Source: Amblyomma americanum (Eukaryota > Arthropoda > Arachnida > Ixodida > Ixodidae). From it: 64,000 nt of DNA. The position numbers were made by a program, and so were the translations under genes. The stretch is from contig NC_135497.1 in the NCBI RefSeq assembly GCF_052857255.1, forward strand, positions 112,275,002 through 112,339,001. The letters run 5' to 3'. A model generated the notes under the pieces. The model was not told the origin of the DNA. It ran no database searches and saw only the letters and a list, made by a program, of their open reading frames with translations. Position 1 is the first letter of the stretch. Each line of letters starts with the position of its first letter. Of this stretch, positions 11,736 to 23,392 are shown in pieces.

Positions 11736-14700
11736 GCCAAGACGTTTAGGGGTTTTTAATCCATTTTTAAAGAAACTGTGTTAATCCCTATATATTGCCA
11801 TGAGGTCCGTGGATTCCTCTTGGGTAACATTTGCAGCGACAACCTTCTTTTGCTGAGCTTCAACAACGGGGGAAAAGATAGGAAAACTTAGAGGCGCTTT
11901 TCTCGTTAAAAGCAAAAGGCGGAGTTACAGACAGCTTATTTTGAAAGGTACATTCATGGATGATGTTTCGGGTCAAGACATGATTTGAGTGTTCGGGGAG
12001 GGTTCTAAGTCTTAGAAAAGACTGTGCACCAAATAAAAACTTGCGTTCATCAAGTGGCCATCCAATTTATTCCGCCTAGAGACTTGGAAATGGAGAGACG
12101 TTGGGAAAGCCCCCGTTGCCAGGCGGGTCCCTTGGTAGAGTACTGGATCTAAAACTCTTTTAAGTGCTGTCATCCTTTCCTTTGTTGGTGGGACAGAAAT
12201 CTATGTACCGGCGGCAGTAGTTCTTTAGTCGATTTATCTAAAACTGTATGAAAGAAAACATGCTGCCCTGACCCAATCGATCGATCTACAAGGGGAGGGG
12301 GGGGGGGGCGAAGGAAGAAAGGCTTGAGCCCCCACCCCCTCCCGCAGACGGCGCCTATGAGGTAAGGACTCTATCGCCTCAGCTTTGGCTATTGTATTTG
12401 GGCCATGAAAAACGGCCTCAACGCTGCGTGCAGCGAAGGCATGTTGAGATTTCTCAGGGAGATGCGACGTATTTATGTACCGTGTTAAAATCTTGGCTTC
12501 GTGAAACTTCACGCGTGCAAGTGGATGTTCGTGGCTTTCATGCGAGAGCGCACCGGCCGCTTCGTCCTTATCATTCTCATCTCCATCTCGAGTATAGCTA
12601 GCCTGCCACAGGTGCACCAGCTGTATAAGGTCTCCTGACATCACTAAAGAGTGTCGCCTATTCCTCGTCAGGCTGTTTACCTACTACATCGACTAAAAGT
12701 ACGTCGCACGTGTTTCGAGCCGCGTGTCGAAAGAGACGTTTGTGCTACACAGAGTGGGGCAGGGGGGAGAGGGGGGGGGGGGGGGGGAGCAGAGCGCTGA
12801 GCTACGAGGCGGTAGTGGGGCAGGCTACTCCATGCGCAGCAGGCAGGGGGGCCAGGTGGTGGGTGGGAGTGGGGCCCCACGAGAATCTCAAGGGCAAGCA
12901 CGCGAAAATGCCAAAAATAAATTTCGTCAGGCGTAACATTCGCCTGTAGCAGCGAGTGTGTGGACGTACTTGTCGCTAATTAAACCTAGCATTGATAACT
13001 CTTCGTGCTGAGCGTCACTGGAATTACAGCGCGGCAGCTGTGCGAAAAACATGCCTGGTCATCATTCACTCACAGAATGACTTTGAAAAATTGGACACTA
13101 AAGGCGCAGACGAGTTTGCACCTCTGACTGCCAGCGACTTGAGGCCGGAAGTCCATTCTGAGTACGCAGTTGGGGGAGGGGTGGAGCTGATTGGAAGCGA
13201 ATGAGGCCCTCCCTTTCCCTCTTTCCTTTTCCTGAGCCCCTGTTGATAGCGAAAATTGTAGTGTAAGCTATTGGCGGCACTCAGCGGCCGTTTGGCTGTT
13301 CAGCATCGCCTTGCAAGCCAGTGCCGCCATCTGTGGCGCATAATGCTCACCAAAAACCAGCCGCGCTTGCATGGCCCCGAGTTCAAATGCACGAAAATGA
13401 CGAAAGGCGCTCAGAACTGACGTGGCCCCACTTTGACGTCCGAAAGACGGTTCACCGAGGCTCTGCCGCCGCAACCACATCTTAGCCGTCACTGTGTCCA
13501 GGGGACAGCGCTTGTGGCTATGCGCGCCACTTGCGTCGTTTATCTACATTTGCGCTTCGTAACCGTTCATATTTGGAACCGGAGGGAGCTGGGGAAGGTT
13601 CTGAGGTTTCCTTTCTCTTCGGGGAGAGTGATGGCGTAAACTACCAATAAGGTGGAGGGTGGCGTACTAACCCGAAGGAAGGATAGACGCAATGTTACTG
13701 CCATCGCTAATGCATTCATTTTCGATAAAGAACCACCAAAGAAATTTAAGCTCATCTTCGCTACTTCATATACTCACCTGGTGCCGTCACACTCGAACAG
13801 TTGATCTAAGAAAATTCTTTTGAGATATGCATGCCTGGAGACGGCCAACCAGCGGGCCGTCACTAAACTTAACTCTGAACATGTCGTTTTTGCAAGTATG
13901 TGTGTGTGCGCGTGCGTGCTTGCAGGCACAAAACGTAGGAGGCTCTGATGAGAGCGAGATTTTTTTTTTCCTTAGATAAGCGTTCGGGGACTCGAATTCC
14001 AGAATTTCCGGTCTCCACTGCCTTACTTAGTCTCTTTAAACTCATTCAGCGATCTAGACTTCACTAATAAGTCAGTGGAAGAAAGAAAATGGCAGAACAA
14101 ATGTTTATTCGTGTTGATAACTGTCAAGTATGCTAAACTAAAGAAAGCAAGACAGGCGAGACTGTTCTAACTTGACATGTTGATCAATTACTCATATATT
14201 TTACCACTTTCAGTGCTCGAAAATGTTAGAGAAAGGAGTTGATAGGAAAAAAAAAACGACAACGCGATGATCAGAGGTACTTATCAAATACAGTAATCCT
14301 CAATGGGGTCTTGAACACAACTCTTATATTAGAAATTGAGGCGGCCAGGTGGCTCTGTTCGTTGGTCTTGGGGGCAAAGCTACGATAAAAGAGGCTGATA
14401 TGTCAAAAAAGGACAGCCCATTCTCTATGGATAATTGTAATATTATCTGCATGTTCCCCACGTAGAGCAGGTAATTCATTTGTCGCGGCATAAGTCGACC
14501 TTTCAGTTTCAGAACAGCGAAAATCAAAATAATAAAGGGGGGAAATTGACCGCATCCTGAGGTTGTCAGTTTCAGCACATGTGCCCAGCACGCTTTGACT
14601 TGGCTGCGTAATATAGTACAATGAATGTATGCTGAAAATGGTTCAAAATGAAAAAAATAAAAAATACTGGCAGCGCTATGCTTTCCATTTATCTTTTGTA

Positions 14701-15536
14701 TTGCATAACTAGGTGTCATTCTTGCGCGTGTTTCGCCTTGTCAGTATTTAAAAAAAAGTCAAATGACTCTATTTTCATTTTCTGCTTTGTTAAGCTGAGG
14801 AAAACAAAAGGAGTTTGGTCAAAAGATGCTTGCATGCACTTGACAAGGAACTTAAGGGAGGTGGAAAGAAGGAATAAGATTCCGCTTATATTCGACCTTT
14901 CTTCAAAAGAAGAATCATGACGTTGTAAAAAATACACCAAGTCAGAGACCAACGATTCCTTGGCCCTCCGATTCCATTGTTCGTCGTTTGGAAAAGATTT
15001 TTAAAATTTTATTTTTGGTCACATTCGTTGCATCACTGTCCGTTTCTGAAAGTTTGCTGAGGACTTTCAGCAGCTGTTGCAATAATGTTTTCGGGCAGCG
15101 TACATGTGCTGCATATTCGTTTGCGACGATCGACTGAAAACAGCTGCGCTAAAAAAAAAGAAAAGAAACAGGCGCGAGTGAACAGCCAGAGGAGTTTCGG
15201 AGTCGAATGTCCAACCCTTTTGGTCGAACGCCTTCCGCGCAGTGCCGACACCCACATGGGCGCGGCTGTTCTGTGCCTAACGACGAAATCGCGCAAATCA
15301 GGCGCTTGTTCTGTCGGCAGGCAAGAATAAGCTCCGGCACGCAACTGCACAGTTTAATGAAACCTACACGTGATCTTCTGAGCGCGCTGCCGCGACAGGC
15401 GTCACAAAATCCGACACGCATTTTGAATCCAAATTGATCTTCGTGTGCGCAGATGCCAAACGCGCAAGGTCTCCTTCTGTTTTCCAGCCGCATTACACAG
15501 GCACGATCGAAACGAAAAGCCCGCGCATGACTTGGT
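11736..15536. other. 3.8-kb non-coding stretch
   Basis: No gene is supportable. Features are a 17-base G run at 12771-12787, GC-rich DNA around 12290-12350 and 12760-12880, and AT-rich DNA from 13950 to 15100. The frame 14719-14324 (-), 131 codons, was read and shows no known domain. Confidence 0.45.
12771..12787. repeat. poly(G) tract, 17 bases
   Basis: Uninterrupted run of G inside a wider purine-rich GGGGGAGAG context. Such runs are error-prone in assembly. Confidence 0.85.
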
Positions 15537-15572
15537 TTTTGTGGGGTTTGTCGTCCCAAAGCGACTCAGGCT
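15537..15572 (-). mobile_element. SINE tail fragment (second subfamily)
   Basis: The words TCGTCCCAAAGCGACTCAGGC match the 3' region of the tRNA-derived SINE copy at 51615-51831. Only about 35 bases remain. Confidence 0.5.
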
Positions 15573-16019
15573 GAAGTATCTCACCAAAGTTAGTCTATTT
15601 TATTAGGCATCCCGAATGCATTGGCGATCGCATTTAATGTCCATGCATTGGCCTTTTTGTACTGGTGGACCCCTGGTGGCTGTGCATGAAATAGCAGCAA
15701 GCTCGTATGAACCTGTAAAACGTCCAGTGCGTGCTTGGCACGCTGAGCACCCCCTTTCTTCGGGAGTGAGTTGAAAAGAGAAGCGAGGAAACAAATGATC
15801 AGGTCGGACTACTGAGCTCCATATGAAACTGGATGAAACGCACGTTCAAACCCGCTTCTCCCCGCCCCCGGCACGCAGGCATGGGAGACGGGGAGTTGCG
15901 CGTCCGCGGTTAGAGGCTGGCTGGCAGTCCTTGACTGGTAGTTCCGCCAGATGGATGGCGGTGCGCTGGAGCTCAGTTTCTTAGCAGCGTCTCCCAGACT
16001 TCTCTACTATCAATATTTT

Positions 16020-16673
16020 TGCCCGCCCCGGGAAGATTTGGGTACTCCCAAATTATGTGGTAGAGGGTCCCTCTCGCCCCACAGTGTATGCATCGATCAT
16101 GCGCCCTCAGCTCTGGGTACACGTGTTAAGCCCAAATGTAGTTTGTGGCCGCCTCGACGCGACAGCTTCTCTATTATTTAATTTTGGGTCTGGTGGGGGT
16201 ACCAGCCTGCGTCCCAATTTGTAATGGTCAACAATTTCCCCTTAATTTTGCAGGCGTTCCTTTCGCCCAGTGGTCGGGGGCCACTACGGCTACCCGGAAA
16301 TAGAGGAAGCCGCCTCGGACGGCGGCGTGTGCGAGTGTACAAATTAAACGAGTTCTCCTATCCAGCGGTTGTTGGCTAAGGAAGGATATTGGCCGCTTCC
16401 GATGAGATCCTGCCTCTGCCAAAATTTCTGAATGTCAGTCTTACTGTCGCTTACTACGAATTTTGCCTTTGTTCCTACGCAGGCGAGCGCGTCCTCCGCA
16501 GTCTCTACGTTGCGAGTCTTGCCACCCCGGATGGCTGCTGCGGACACTGGAGCCCCTCGGGCGTTGAAAGTCCAAACTACTGCCGCTTCCACCAGCCTCT
16601 CGGCGCACGTCATTGTGAGTTGCGACGCAAAGTTAGAGCTGAAATCTGCCGCAGCCCTGTGCGGATGTACCAA
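16020..16673 (-). pseudogene. LINE RNase H and C-terminal fragment
   Basis: The minus strand encodes an RNase H core (AEDALACVGTKAKFVVSDSKTDI, with the SDSKT motif that in these elements carries an acidic active-site residue). A C-terminal stretch follows in other frames, LGRRLVPPPDPKLNNREAV and then a degraded CIHCGARGTLYHIIWE-like cysteine motif. This order is typical of I/Jockey-group non-LTR retrotransposons in ticks. Several stops and frame changes show it is not functional. It differs from the fragment at 11215-11735. Confidence 0.7.
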
Positions 16674-17680
16674 TTAAGTAACCGAATTTCATATATCGCT
16701 CCTTGTCCTCGATGTAGTGTGAACGACGCGAAGAAATTAGTTCTGTGCATGTGCTCTTGGTGAAGGCCGGATTCAAGCGCGAACACTCCAGTTGATGAGT
16801 ATAAGCATCTCAGGAGCCCGTTACGCGGAAACATGAATTATCTTATTACAGCAGAATGCAATAAAGCGAAAAACTGCTATATTCATAGGAGGTTTCTCGC
16901 GTTTGTTTCCGGCTTGCACAGTTAGCCGCGAAGGTTAGCGAAACACGCGGGGGCCCCGTAAAGTAACTGGAGCCCGGAATACACAGTGCGTTTCGTATTT
17001 ATCTGTTCGCGTTGTAAAAATTTCTTCTGCGCAAACTACTGGTCTAGTTGGTCTCGATCGCAGCCCGCAGTGTAGCCTATGATAGTCTGTGTTTTCTGGC
17101 AAATAATTTAACCTCAGAACTTGCCTGGATTGCGTGTAATGGGCGAAAAACTGCAGTCGTTTGTGCTGAGAATTTTTGTTGAGGCGAGCGGACTATCCGC
17201 GTTGAGAGGCTACGCCATATGGCAAACTGCGAGGCAATCAATGTGCCTGCTTGGAGCTGGGGCAGGTCTCGCAGTACCCCAGATGGCGCAGCCTGCCAAG
17301 TCTGCTGCTCTGCTCGCCTCGACGAAAATACTGCGCGCAGACGACAGCAGTTATTCGCCGGTTACGGACAATCTAGGCAAGTTCCAATGGCAAATACATA
17401 AAAAAAACACAAACTATCTTAAGCTACTTTGTGGTCTGTAGTTGAGCATTAATTGGCCAGTAGTTTGCGCAGGAGAATTTCTTACAACCCGGAGCGATAA
17501 ATACGGAACCCTTTAGTGTACGTGCTGCATCGCTGAATTTTAAGCTCTTGCGTGCCTGCACAGACTGCATACAATCGGCTTTTTTGGGGCTCCCGTGTAA
17601 TGCAAACTTTTGCGGTTTGAAAGCACAGAGCGGGGTCCTGTTGTGGGCAGCCAGCTTGTGGCTTCGACGAAATTGAAATT
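16674..17680. other. region upstream of NCAPH2
   Basis: I see no gene here. It presumably holds the promoter, and perhaps a 5' untranslated exon, of the NCAPH2 gene that follows. No conserved element other than the TATA-like and acceptor-like sequences listed separately can be picked out by eye. Confidence 0.4.
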
Positions 17681-17734
17681 TATAAAACGCAACCCTGTTC
17701 TTCACCGCAGATAGCAGAGGCTCCGGAGGCAGAT
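17681..17734 (+). promoter_or_regulatory. TATA-like box or 3' splice site before NCAPH2
   Basis: TATAAAA lies at 17681-17687, about 50 bases before the chosen NCAPH2 start. TTCTTCACCGCAG, ending at 17710, also looks like a splice acceptor. The reading frame stays open upstream of the ATG through 17711. The sequence cannot decide between a short leader from a TATA promoter and an exon border that would add residues before the ATG. Confidence 0.3.
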
Positions 17735-19600
17735 ATGCTGGGTGGACCGTTCCTGCGGCAGTCTGCTAGGGACAGAAAAATCGAACGCCGATACGTCAGT
17801 TTGCTTAGACCTGTACGAGACCTTACCGCCAACTTCAATGTCGACATCGTGACTCATCTCGACCAATATCTCAGAGAGCTGTCCCAGACGCCAGTCACCT
17901 ACAAGGAAGGCGAGCCAAGTGTAAATTTTACTCTTGCAGCTTTTGTCATCGACGGAAGTGCCTCCGTCTATGGCAGAAAAGTGGACCATCTACATACCCT
18001 CGTGCGAAAAGTCGCTGGGGAAGTAGCGCACCGTACATCTGAAGGCCACAACGCTCAGAACGCTGATCATCACAGTAGAGGTGCAAGGCCAAAAACATCG
18101 CCGAAAAGGAGTAATCGGGAGTTTCAGACATTTGACGAGATTGAACTGGCAGATGAACTGAACATCATGCCAAGACCACAGCAGGCACCAGGAGACCTGG
18201 CAGCAGCTCAAGTTAATCGGTTTTTGCGTCGACCCCTGTCCATGGTTATGCTCAGTGCCGAAGGGGAGACCGAGCTCCGGGACCTCAGAGGCGACCTGAT
18301 CGGTTACAAAGAGGGCTACCGACTGTACTCCACTAGTAAGCACTTGGAAGGCTGCGAGTATGCGGACGAGGAGTGCGGTCACAGTAGCGACCACGCACGT
18401 GGTTCCTTGCCAGCGGTGGGTTTCTCGTTGGATGTCGAGTATGACTGTGCACGCGACTCTTCGCTGGCAACACCTCATCTTCCGGGCACGATTCCACCCT
18501 GCAGGTACAGCGGAGGCTCTGAGGAGCTCCCAGCCAGGGCTGACTCGGAAGTGAGTTTCCCCGCGCCTGTTCCCCAAGCTAGAGAGCAAGAGAAGGGGCA
18601 AAAGCCGTTTATCGGAGTCAAAACGTGCATTGACTCGCAAGAGGAAGTTCCAAGTAAATGCAGACCCATGCTTGTGCGGTCCAAGGCAAGAAAGAGAGCC
18701 TGTGACGAGAGTACCTCTACGGACGGTTGCTTCGTACCCATAGCTGCCACCTGGGTCAACAGTACGCAGTACCCCCATCTGTTTCACACAGAACTGCAGC
18801 TTCGGAAGCGCGAGATGGTCATTCCAGGTGGTGAAAGGTACCTGCGTGATAGCATGAAATGTCTAAAAATGAAAAAGGAACTCCGAGAAGATTACTGTAG
18901 TTCGCAACCACAGGAGGAAGGATTTGACGATTCTGATCGTGGCGTTAATGACGGCGCTGGTGGTTGCTTCGAGGCTTCAGACATGCAACCCGGTGACCTG
19001 GTTGTGATGGAAGAAGACAAAGACGTTGGTCCTGTGTCTCGTATGGATGCAGGCGTTGTCAGACGGGAAGCGCAAAGACCGACCTCGCCAGTGGACTCAT
19101 CAGAAGGGGATTCACGTCAAAAGGTTCGTCATAGCATCGAGTGCGAACTGGACACGCCCATGTCAGAATTTCAGCATCTCGACTTGCAGAAAGCAGTTGC
19201 CGAGTGGGACAACCGAATCAGGCCTCTCCTTGACACGCAAGAAAAACGAGAAAGCTTCAATATTCACACGTACTGCAGCCGCATATTAGATCATTTCTCG
19301 GACACGCCGTCCAAGCAGACGCTTTTCTTCCGTGATATCTGTCAAGGTCAGCCAGGCTGGAAAGTGGCACGCAACTTTGTCGCCGCGTTAGAGCTTGCCA
19401 ACAGTTACAATGTGGAGCTTGGCACGAATGACGTTTTGGAAGAAGGCATGGACACACTGCACCTGACGCTACTATCACGAAAGCAGAATTTCCACGAGCT
19501 TGAAAAGTCTGACAGCCAAGTCAGCATGACAGCCCGCCTGTCCCAGACATCCGAAAAATCGACTCAGATCAGCAAGCGTCCGCATCCGGCAGACCTGTGA
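17735..19600 (+). CDS. NCAPH2: condensin-2 complex subunit H2
   Basis: The product is the kleisin of condensin II, which bridges the SMC2/SMC4 heads and binds NCAPD3 and NCAPG2 to compact mitotic chromosomes in the nucleus. It has 621 residues against about 605 in human. The N-terminal domain (about 15-100) carries RYVSLLRPVRDLTANFNVDI and INF-type kleisin helices (VNFTLAAFVIDGSASVYGRKV), close to the vertebrate pattern of LLQPIRDL and AALLIQGSACVYSKKV. The middle (about 130-460) is acidic and disordered, with a short conserved patch around RRPLSMVMLSAEGETELRDL. The C-terminal winged-helix region (about 485-600) carries AEWDNRIRPLL, FNIHTYCSRIL and FVAALELANSYNVEL. The coding region has no intron, unlike the many-exon vertebrate gene, so it may be a retrogene. 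The start is the first ATG of the long frame; an upstream exon cannot be excluded. Confidence 0.93.
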   Translation: MLGGPFLRQSARDRKIERRYVSLLRPVRDLTANFNVDIVTHLDQYLRELSQTPVTYKEGEPSVNFTLAAFVIDGSASVYGRKVDHLHTLVRKVAGEVAHRTSEGHNAQNADHHSRGARPKTSPKRSNREFQTFDEIELADELNIMPRPQQAPGDLAAAQVNRFLRRPLSMVMLSAEGETELRDLRGDLIGYKEGYRLYSTSKHLEGCEYADEECGHSSDHARGSLPAVGFSLDVEYDCARDSSLATPHLPGTIPPCRYSGGSEELPARADSEVSFPAPVPQAREQEKGQKPFIGVKTCIDSQEEVPSKCRPMLVRSKARKRACDESTSTDGCFVPIAATWVNSTQYPHLFHTELQLRKREMVIPGGERYLRDSMKCLKMKKELREDYCSSQPQEEGFDDSDRGVNDGAGGCFEASDMQPGDLVVMEEDKDVGPVSRMDAGVVRREAQRPTSPVDSSEGDSRQKVRHSIECELDTPMSEFQHLDLQKAVAEWDNRIRPLLDTQEKRESFNIHTYCSRILDHFSDTPSKQTLFFRDICQGQPGWKVARNFVAALELANSYNVELGTNDVLEEGMDTLHLTLLSRKQNFHELEKSDSQVSMTARLSQTSEKSTQISKRPHPADL

Positions 19601-19831
19601 TGTGCGCGTTTTTCTCGGGGCGTTTCTGCAGGCACAGATCGTCTACATCAGAGAGGTCAGAGACGATAAGCGTGTGTTAAGAAAAAAAAATAAGTTCTAT
19701 ATCTGAGTACGTGTCTCCACAATGAAAAAGCGGAGATGATTAACTTGGTCTTGCAAATGTCAAGACTTTTAGTTCCTTTTTTTAATTCATTGTTAATGAA
19801 TTTAATGAATTAAGTTAATGAATTCGACTTT

Positions 19832-20199
19832 CATGGACACTGCTCCTGACGCTACTATCACGAAAGAATTTCCAAAAGCTTGAAGAGCCTGGCAGCCAAG
19901 TCAGCATGACAGCCCGCCTGTCCAAGACATTCGAAAAATCGACTCAGATCCGCAAGCGTCCGCATCCGGCAAACCTGTGATGTGCGCGTTTTTCTCGGGA
20001 CGTTTCTGCAGGCACAGATCGTCTACATCAGAGAGGTCAGAGACGATAAGCGTGTGTTAAGAAAAAAAAAATAAGTTCTATATCTGTGTATATGTGTCTC
20101 CACAGTGAAAAAGCGGAGATTATTAACTTGGTCTTGCAAGTGTCAAGACTTTTAGTTCTTTGTTTTAATTCATTGTTAATGAATAAATATTCGACTTTT
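19832..20199 (+). pseudogene. tandem duplicate of NCAPH2 3' end
   Basis: This segment repeats 19447-19831 (last 50 or so NCAPH2 codons, stop codon and 3' untranslated region) with an offset of 380-385 bases. It keeps the CATGGACAC start, the CTGACGCTACTATCACGAAAG block and the terminal CGCATCCGGC...CTGTGA. Relative to unit 1 it has a 3-base deletion, several substitutions and a 1-base longer A run. It has no start codon of its own, so it is a partial duplicate lying within the likely 3' untranslated region of the gene. Confidence 0.92.
20182..20187 (+). terminator. poly(A) signal, NCAPH2
   Basis: AATAAA occurs here in the second copy of the duplicated tail. The equivalent place in the first copy (about 19797-19826) reads GAATTTAATGAATT and lacks the hexamer. 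If this is the signal used, the NCAPH2 message includes both copies. Confidence 0.5.
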
Positions 20200-23100
20200 A
20201 TATACTTCTTGTGTACTGTTCAAAGATATTTTTGTTTAATGCACATAAAACATATGGACAGCTTTTTAAACAAGCATACGCGAAACGGGATCGACTGCAT
20301 TAAAAAAGTTTGCGCTCGGTCTATTTCAGTTATGCTAATCGTGCTCATGGACAGGGATCATTCAGTCAATGACTTCTGCTAGGGACATGATTGGTTTAGG
20401 TTACTCAAACAAAAACGTTTAAGACTGGCTGTATGGAGCGAGATAGCATAGCCACAGTGCGTTTTGCATTAGTAATTGTACTAGATTTGAAGCGATTGTC
20501 AGAAATCTGATTGAGTGCAGACAATTAGAGACCGGGGGGACACTGCCCCTTTTGGAAAAATTAGGGGGGCGACCGCTTCCCTCTCCCCCTTGTTCCGGAG
20601 TCCCTGGTCACGAGCGATAAGGCCTGCACTATTAAAAAAAAAATGGCAGTAAATAAAAGGCAGTAAGTGCAGTGGTTAATAGCTCTTACTTCACGTTACT
20701 ACGTTTTTACTAAATATTTACTACCTTATTCAAGGTAGTTAGTAAAATTTGACTCTTCCTATCTTTTCTCTACCTATGGTAGCTAGTTAATAGCTGTTAT
20801 CGACCGTTCCTTCAACCCTAAAATAAAGCAGTAGAATATAATGACAGACTGCTGTGAGAATAAAATGGTTTTGTATTTAAAACATTTCTGCAGCGCCATG
20901 AGGTCAGGTAGACTAACGTGTTTCTACAATCGCAACTTCAAAATTAAGGTTGGAATCTTAGCTCAACAGACAAGAGCCACAAGCCCGCAACTTGGAGGCA
21001 GATTTACAGAGCATATAAGATTGAAAAAGGTTTACCCATGCAACGCATGGTTCGTGTGTCCCGCTTGTGCGACTATTTCTCATATGAGCTTTTTTTTGCA
21101 TTCTGAACCTTTATGCGTGCCCGGTAGGGTTGTCTGATGCCATCGCCTCGCAAGATTTGCGCGTGTAATGAGCCAAGTGTATGATTTACGACCACCACAC
21201 CCTGTTAGCTTTCACTGGTGCCGGTCACTGGTCGCATTGAACATATAGCTTTTTTTATTTTTCCAGTGTGTACACAAATTTAACAAGCCAAGCCAGTACA
21301 CCGTTGTAAAACGTAGCAACGTATGTAAAAACAGTTTCTGCCCATTTTCTTGGTAAATACTACTACCTTTTTGTTCGTGCCGTTAGTGCTACCTCCACTT
21401 ACTGTCTGTGTCTGTGTCACAAATATCTGGTTAGCAGTTGCTTAATGAATTCTCCAACCTTTTCCTTAAGAGAGCATCCGAATGCATGATAGTAAATGAT
21501 AGTGTATGACCTAACCAATGGCCAAAAAGAGGTCACTTTCAGCGGTTATGTAAATAGCTGATCGCTTTTAAGTGCGAGCTTGCTCCGCCTAGGCGGCAAC
21601 CTGGCCGTTGTTTTCCAACAGAGCGCGAAGCTCTGACAGTTTAGCATGTCAACGCCTTCATTGTGTGCAGTGCCAACACCCGACGCAATTAAGCGGAGAC
21701 TGCCCACGGGCCACTATAGGGGACACGGCGGTGCTTGCAGCCGCCCTGTATATGCTCACTTGTTCTCATTAGATCCAAATACAGTTGTGACCATCCCATA
21801 TAAGCACGTAGGTATTGTGTAGTGTGAAACGAGGATAGCCTTTCTCGCACGCTTATGTATGTGCATACAAAACTTGGCCATGAATTGTCGCCACCTGTTG
21901 GCCGTCCACCCTGTTGCTCCAGTATCAGGGGACGCCCGTGCCTTGCAGAACAAAAGCGATGCTGTTTTTACAGCTTCAGTCTACATGTCAGAGCTTGTCA
22001 CGACATCACGGCAAACTACTCGCCGCCTTGTTGAGTGAAAAAAAAATAAAATGTAATCGGTTATAATTCAGTGTTCCCTTGGTTGTCTCATAGGGGTGCA
22101 CTGATTACAGTTGAGCAGTAATTAGTAACAAGTTCGTACGTTTACCTTTGCTGAAAAGGCGCATTCTCACGATGGGGGCTTTTCAACATGGAATACCTGG
22201 TAAGCTATTGTTTTTCCTCTTTAATAATGATGCTAACAACAAAAACCACAACAACAACAATAATAATAACAATAATAATAATAATAATAATTAATAAATA
22301 TATAGCCACCTTAGTTAGAATATCCAAGCCATGAACGGCTTGTGGGACTTGGGCCGGCAAGTTGGTGCGGCAACACAAAATTTTTTATTGCATTCTGAGA
22401 ACAGTTAACTAAAGCAAATTAACATGAGAAAGGTAACCTGTTCCTAGGAGATGAAGTGAATGAGTCGACATACACGTCAGTGAAATAGCAAGCGTCAAAC
22501 ATCCAAATCAAACGAAGTAGATTTTTCAGCAGAGTTATAGAAGTAGCAGAAAAAAATTTAATCCGAGAAGTCACTGAAAACGTAGGCACATACACGCAGC
22601 GTCCTGCCTTACCATATCTGATGGTTGATCAAGGGAACGAAGAATGGGAAGCGTAACGAAGCGTGCGCCGAGGAACATGCTCAGTATCAAAATCAGAGGA
22701 CCAGGAATGTCGTAGTACCACTGTGTGGGTGAAAAGCGAGTGGAAAGATAGAAAACCAAGGCAATTAAAAATGTTTCTCGACGACACCATTGGCAAATAA
22801 ACACCTTTAAAGGCATTTTCAGGTGTCTATAACTCGCACCCTTGCACCTGGCTCAGAAGGGAGTCGTGCTTTCATACATCTTTCACGTGGGGTGTTTGGA
22901 AAAAGAACCAGCCTGAAAATTAAAAAGTGACCTAAAAGGGTTGGGGTGAATCCATGCTATTACAGCTGAGCCATTAGCATTTTAGCGCTTCTTACTCCCC
23001 TATGCCCTTCAGGGAAAATGTAATCAATGGGTTCGTAATTTGTTCCCACTTTTATTACTTTTCTTAAGCGTTCTTTAAATGTACCATTAGAATGCCTATA

Positions 23101-23392
23101 TATTGTAATATACCTGTACTACTGGAGCTCTTCACAGCAGTAGACAGCGTGTGTGTACCTAAGAAAACATTGACACACAAATCATAATACGACAGAAATT
23201 TGGAAAATTTTTATTTCAGAACAAAGCACATTCATAAACAAAGCACAAGAACCTTCGCCAATGAATTCCTTTCCGCGATCCAAGGAACACTAATGCAATA
23301 ATTTCAAGGAACAACTGCGCCATACCTGCTTTTATTGGTCTTATGGTGCTGCAAGAATAAGATTCCATTGCACTTACATCTACCTCCTAGGT
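20200..23392. other. 3.2-kb non-coding stretch, AT-rich
   Basis: No gene found. It holds a G/C-run patch near 20535-20600, a short palindromic AT-rich stretch near 20710-20750 (TTTACTACCTT...AAGGTAGTTAGTAAA) and an (AAC/AAT)n microsatellite at about 22229-22291. Frames are short and without domains. Confidence 0.5.
22229..22291. repeat. (AAC)n/(AAT)n microsatellite
   Basis: Runs of AAC followed by AAT trinucleotides with a few interruptions. Confidence 0.85.

Noticed and set aside
14324..14719. 131-codon gene (-)
   Set aside because: Hydrophobic in places but without a consistent membrane pattern or a known motif.
17990..18787. 265-codon antisense gene over NCAPH2
   Set aside because: Shadow frame of a well-supported coding region.
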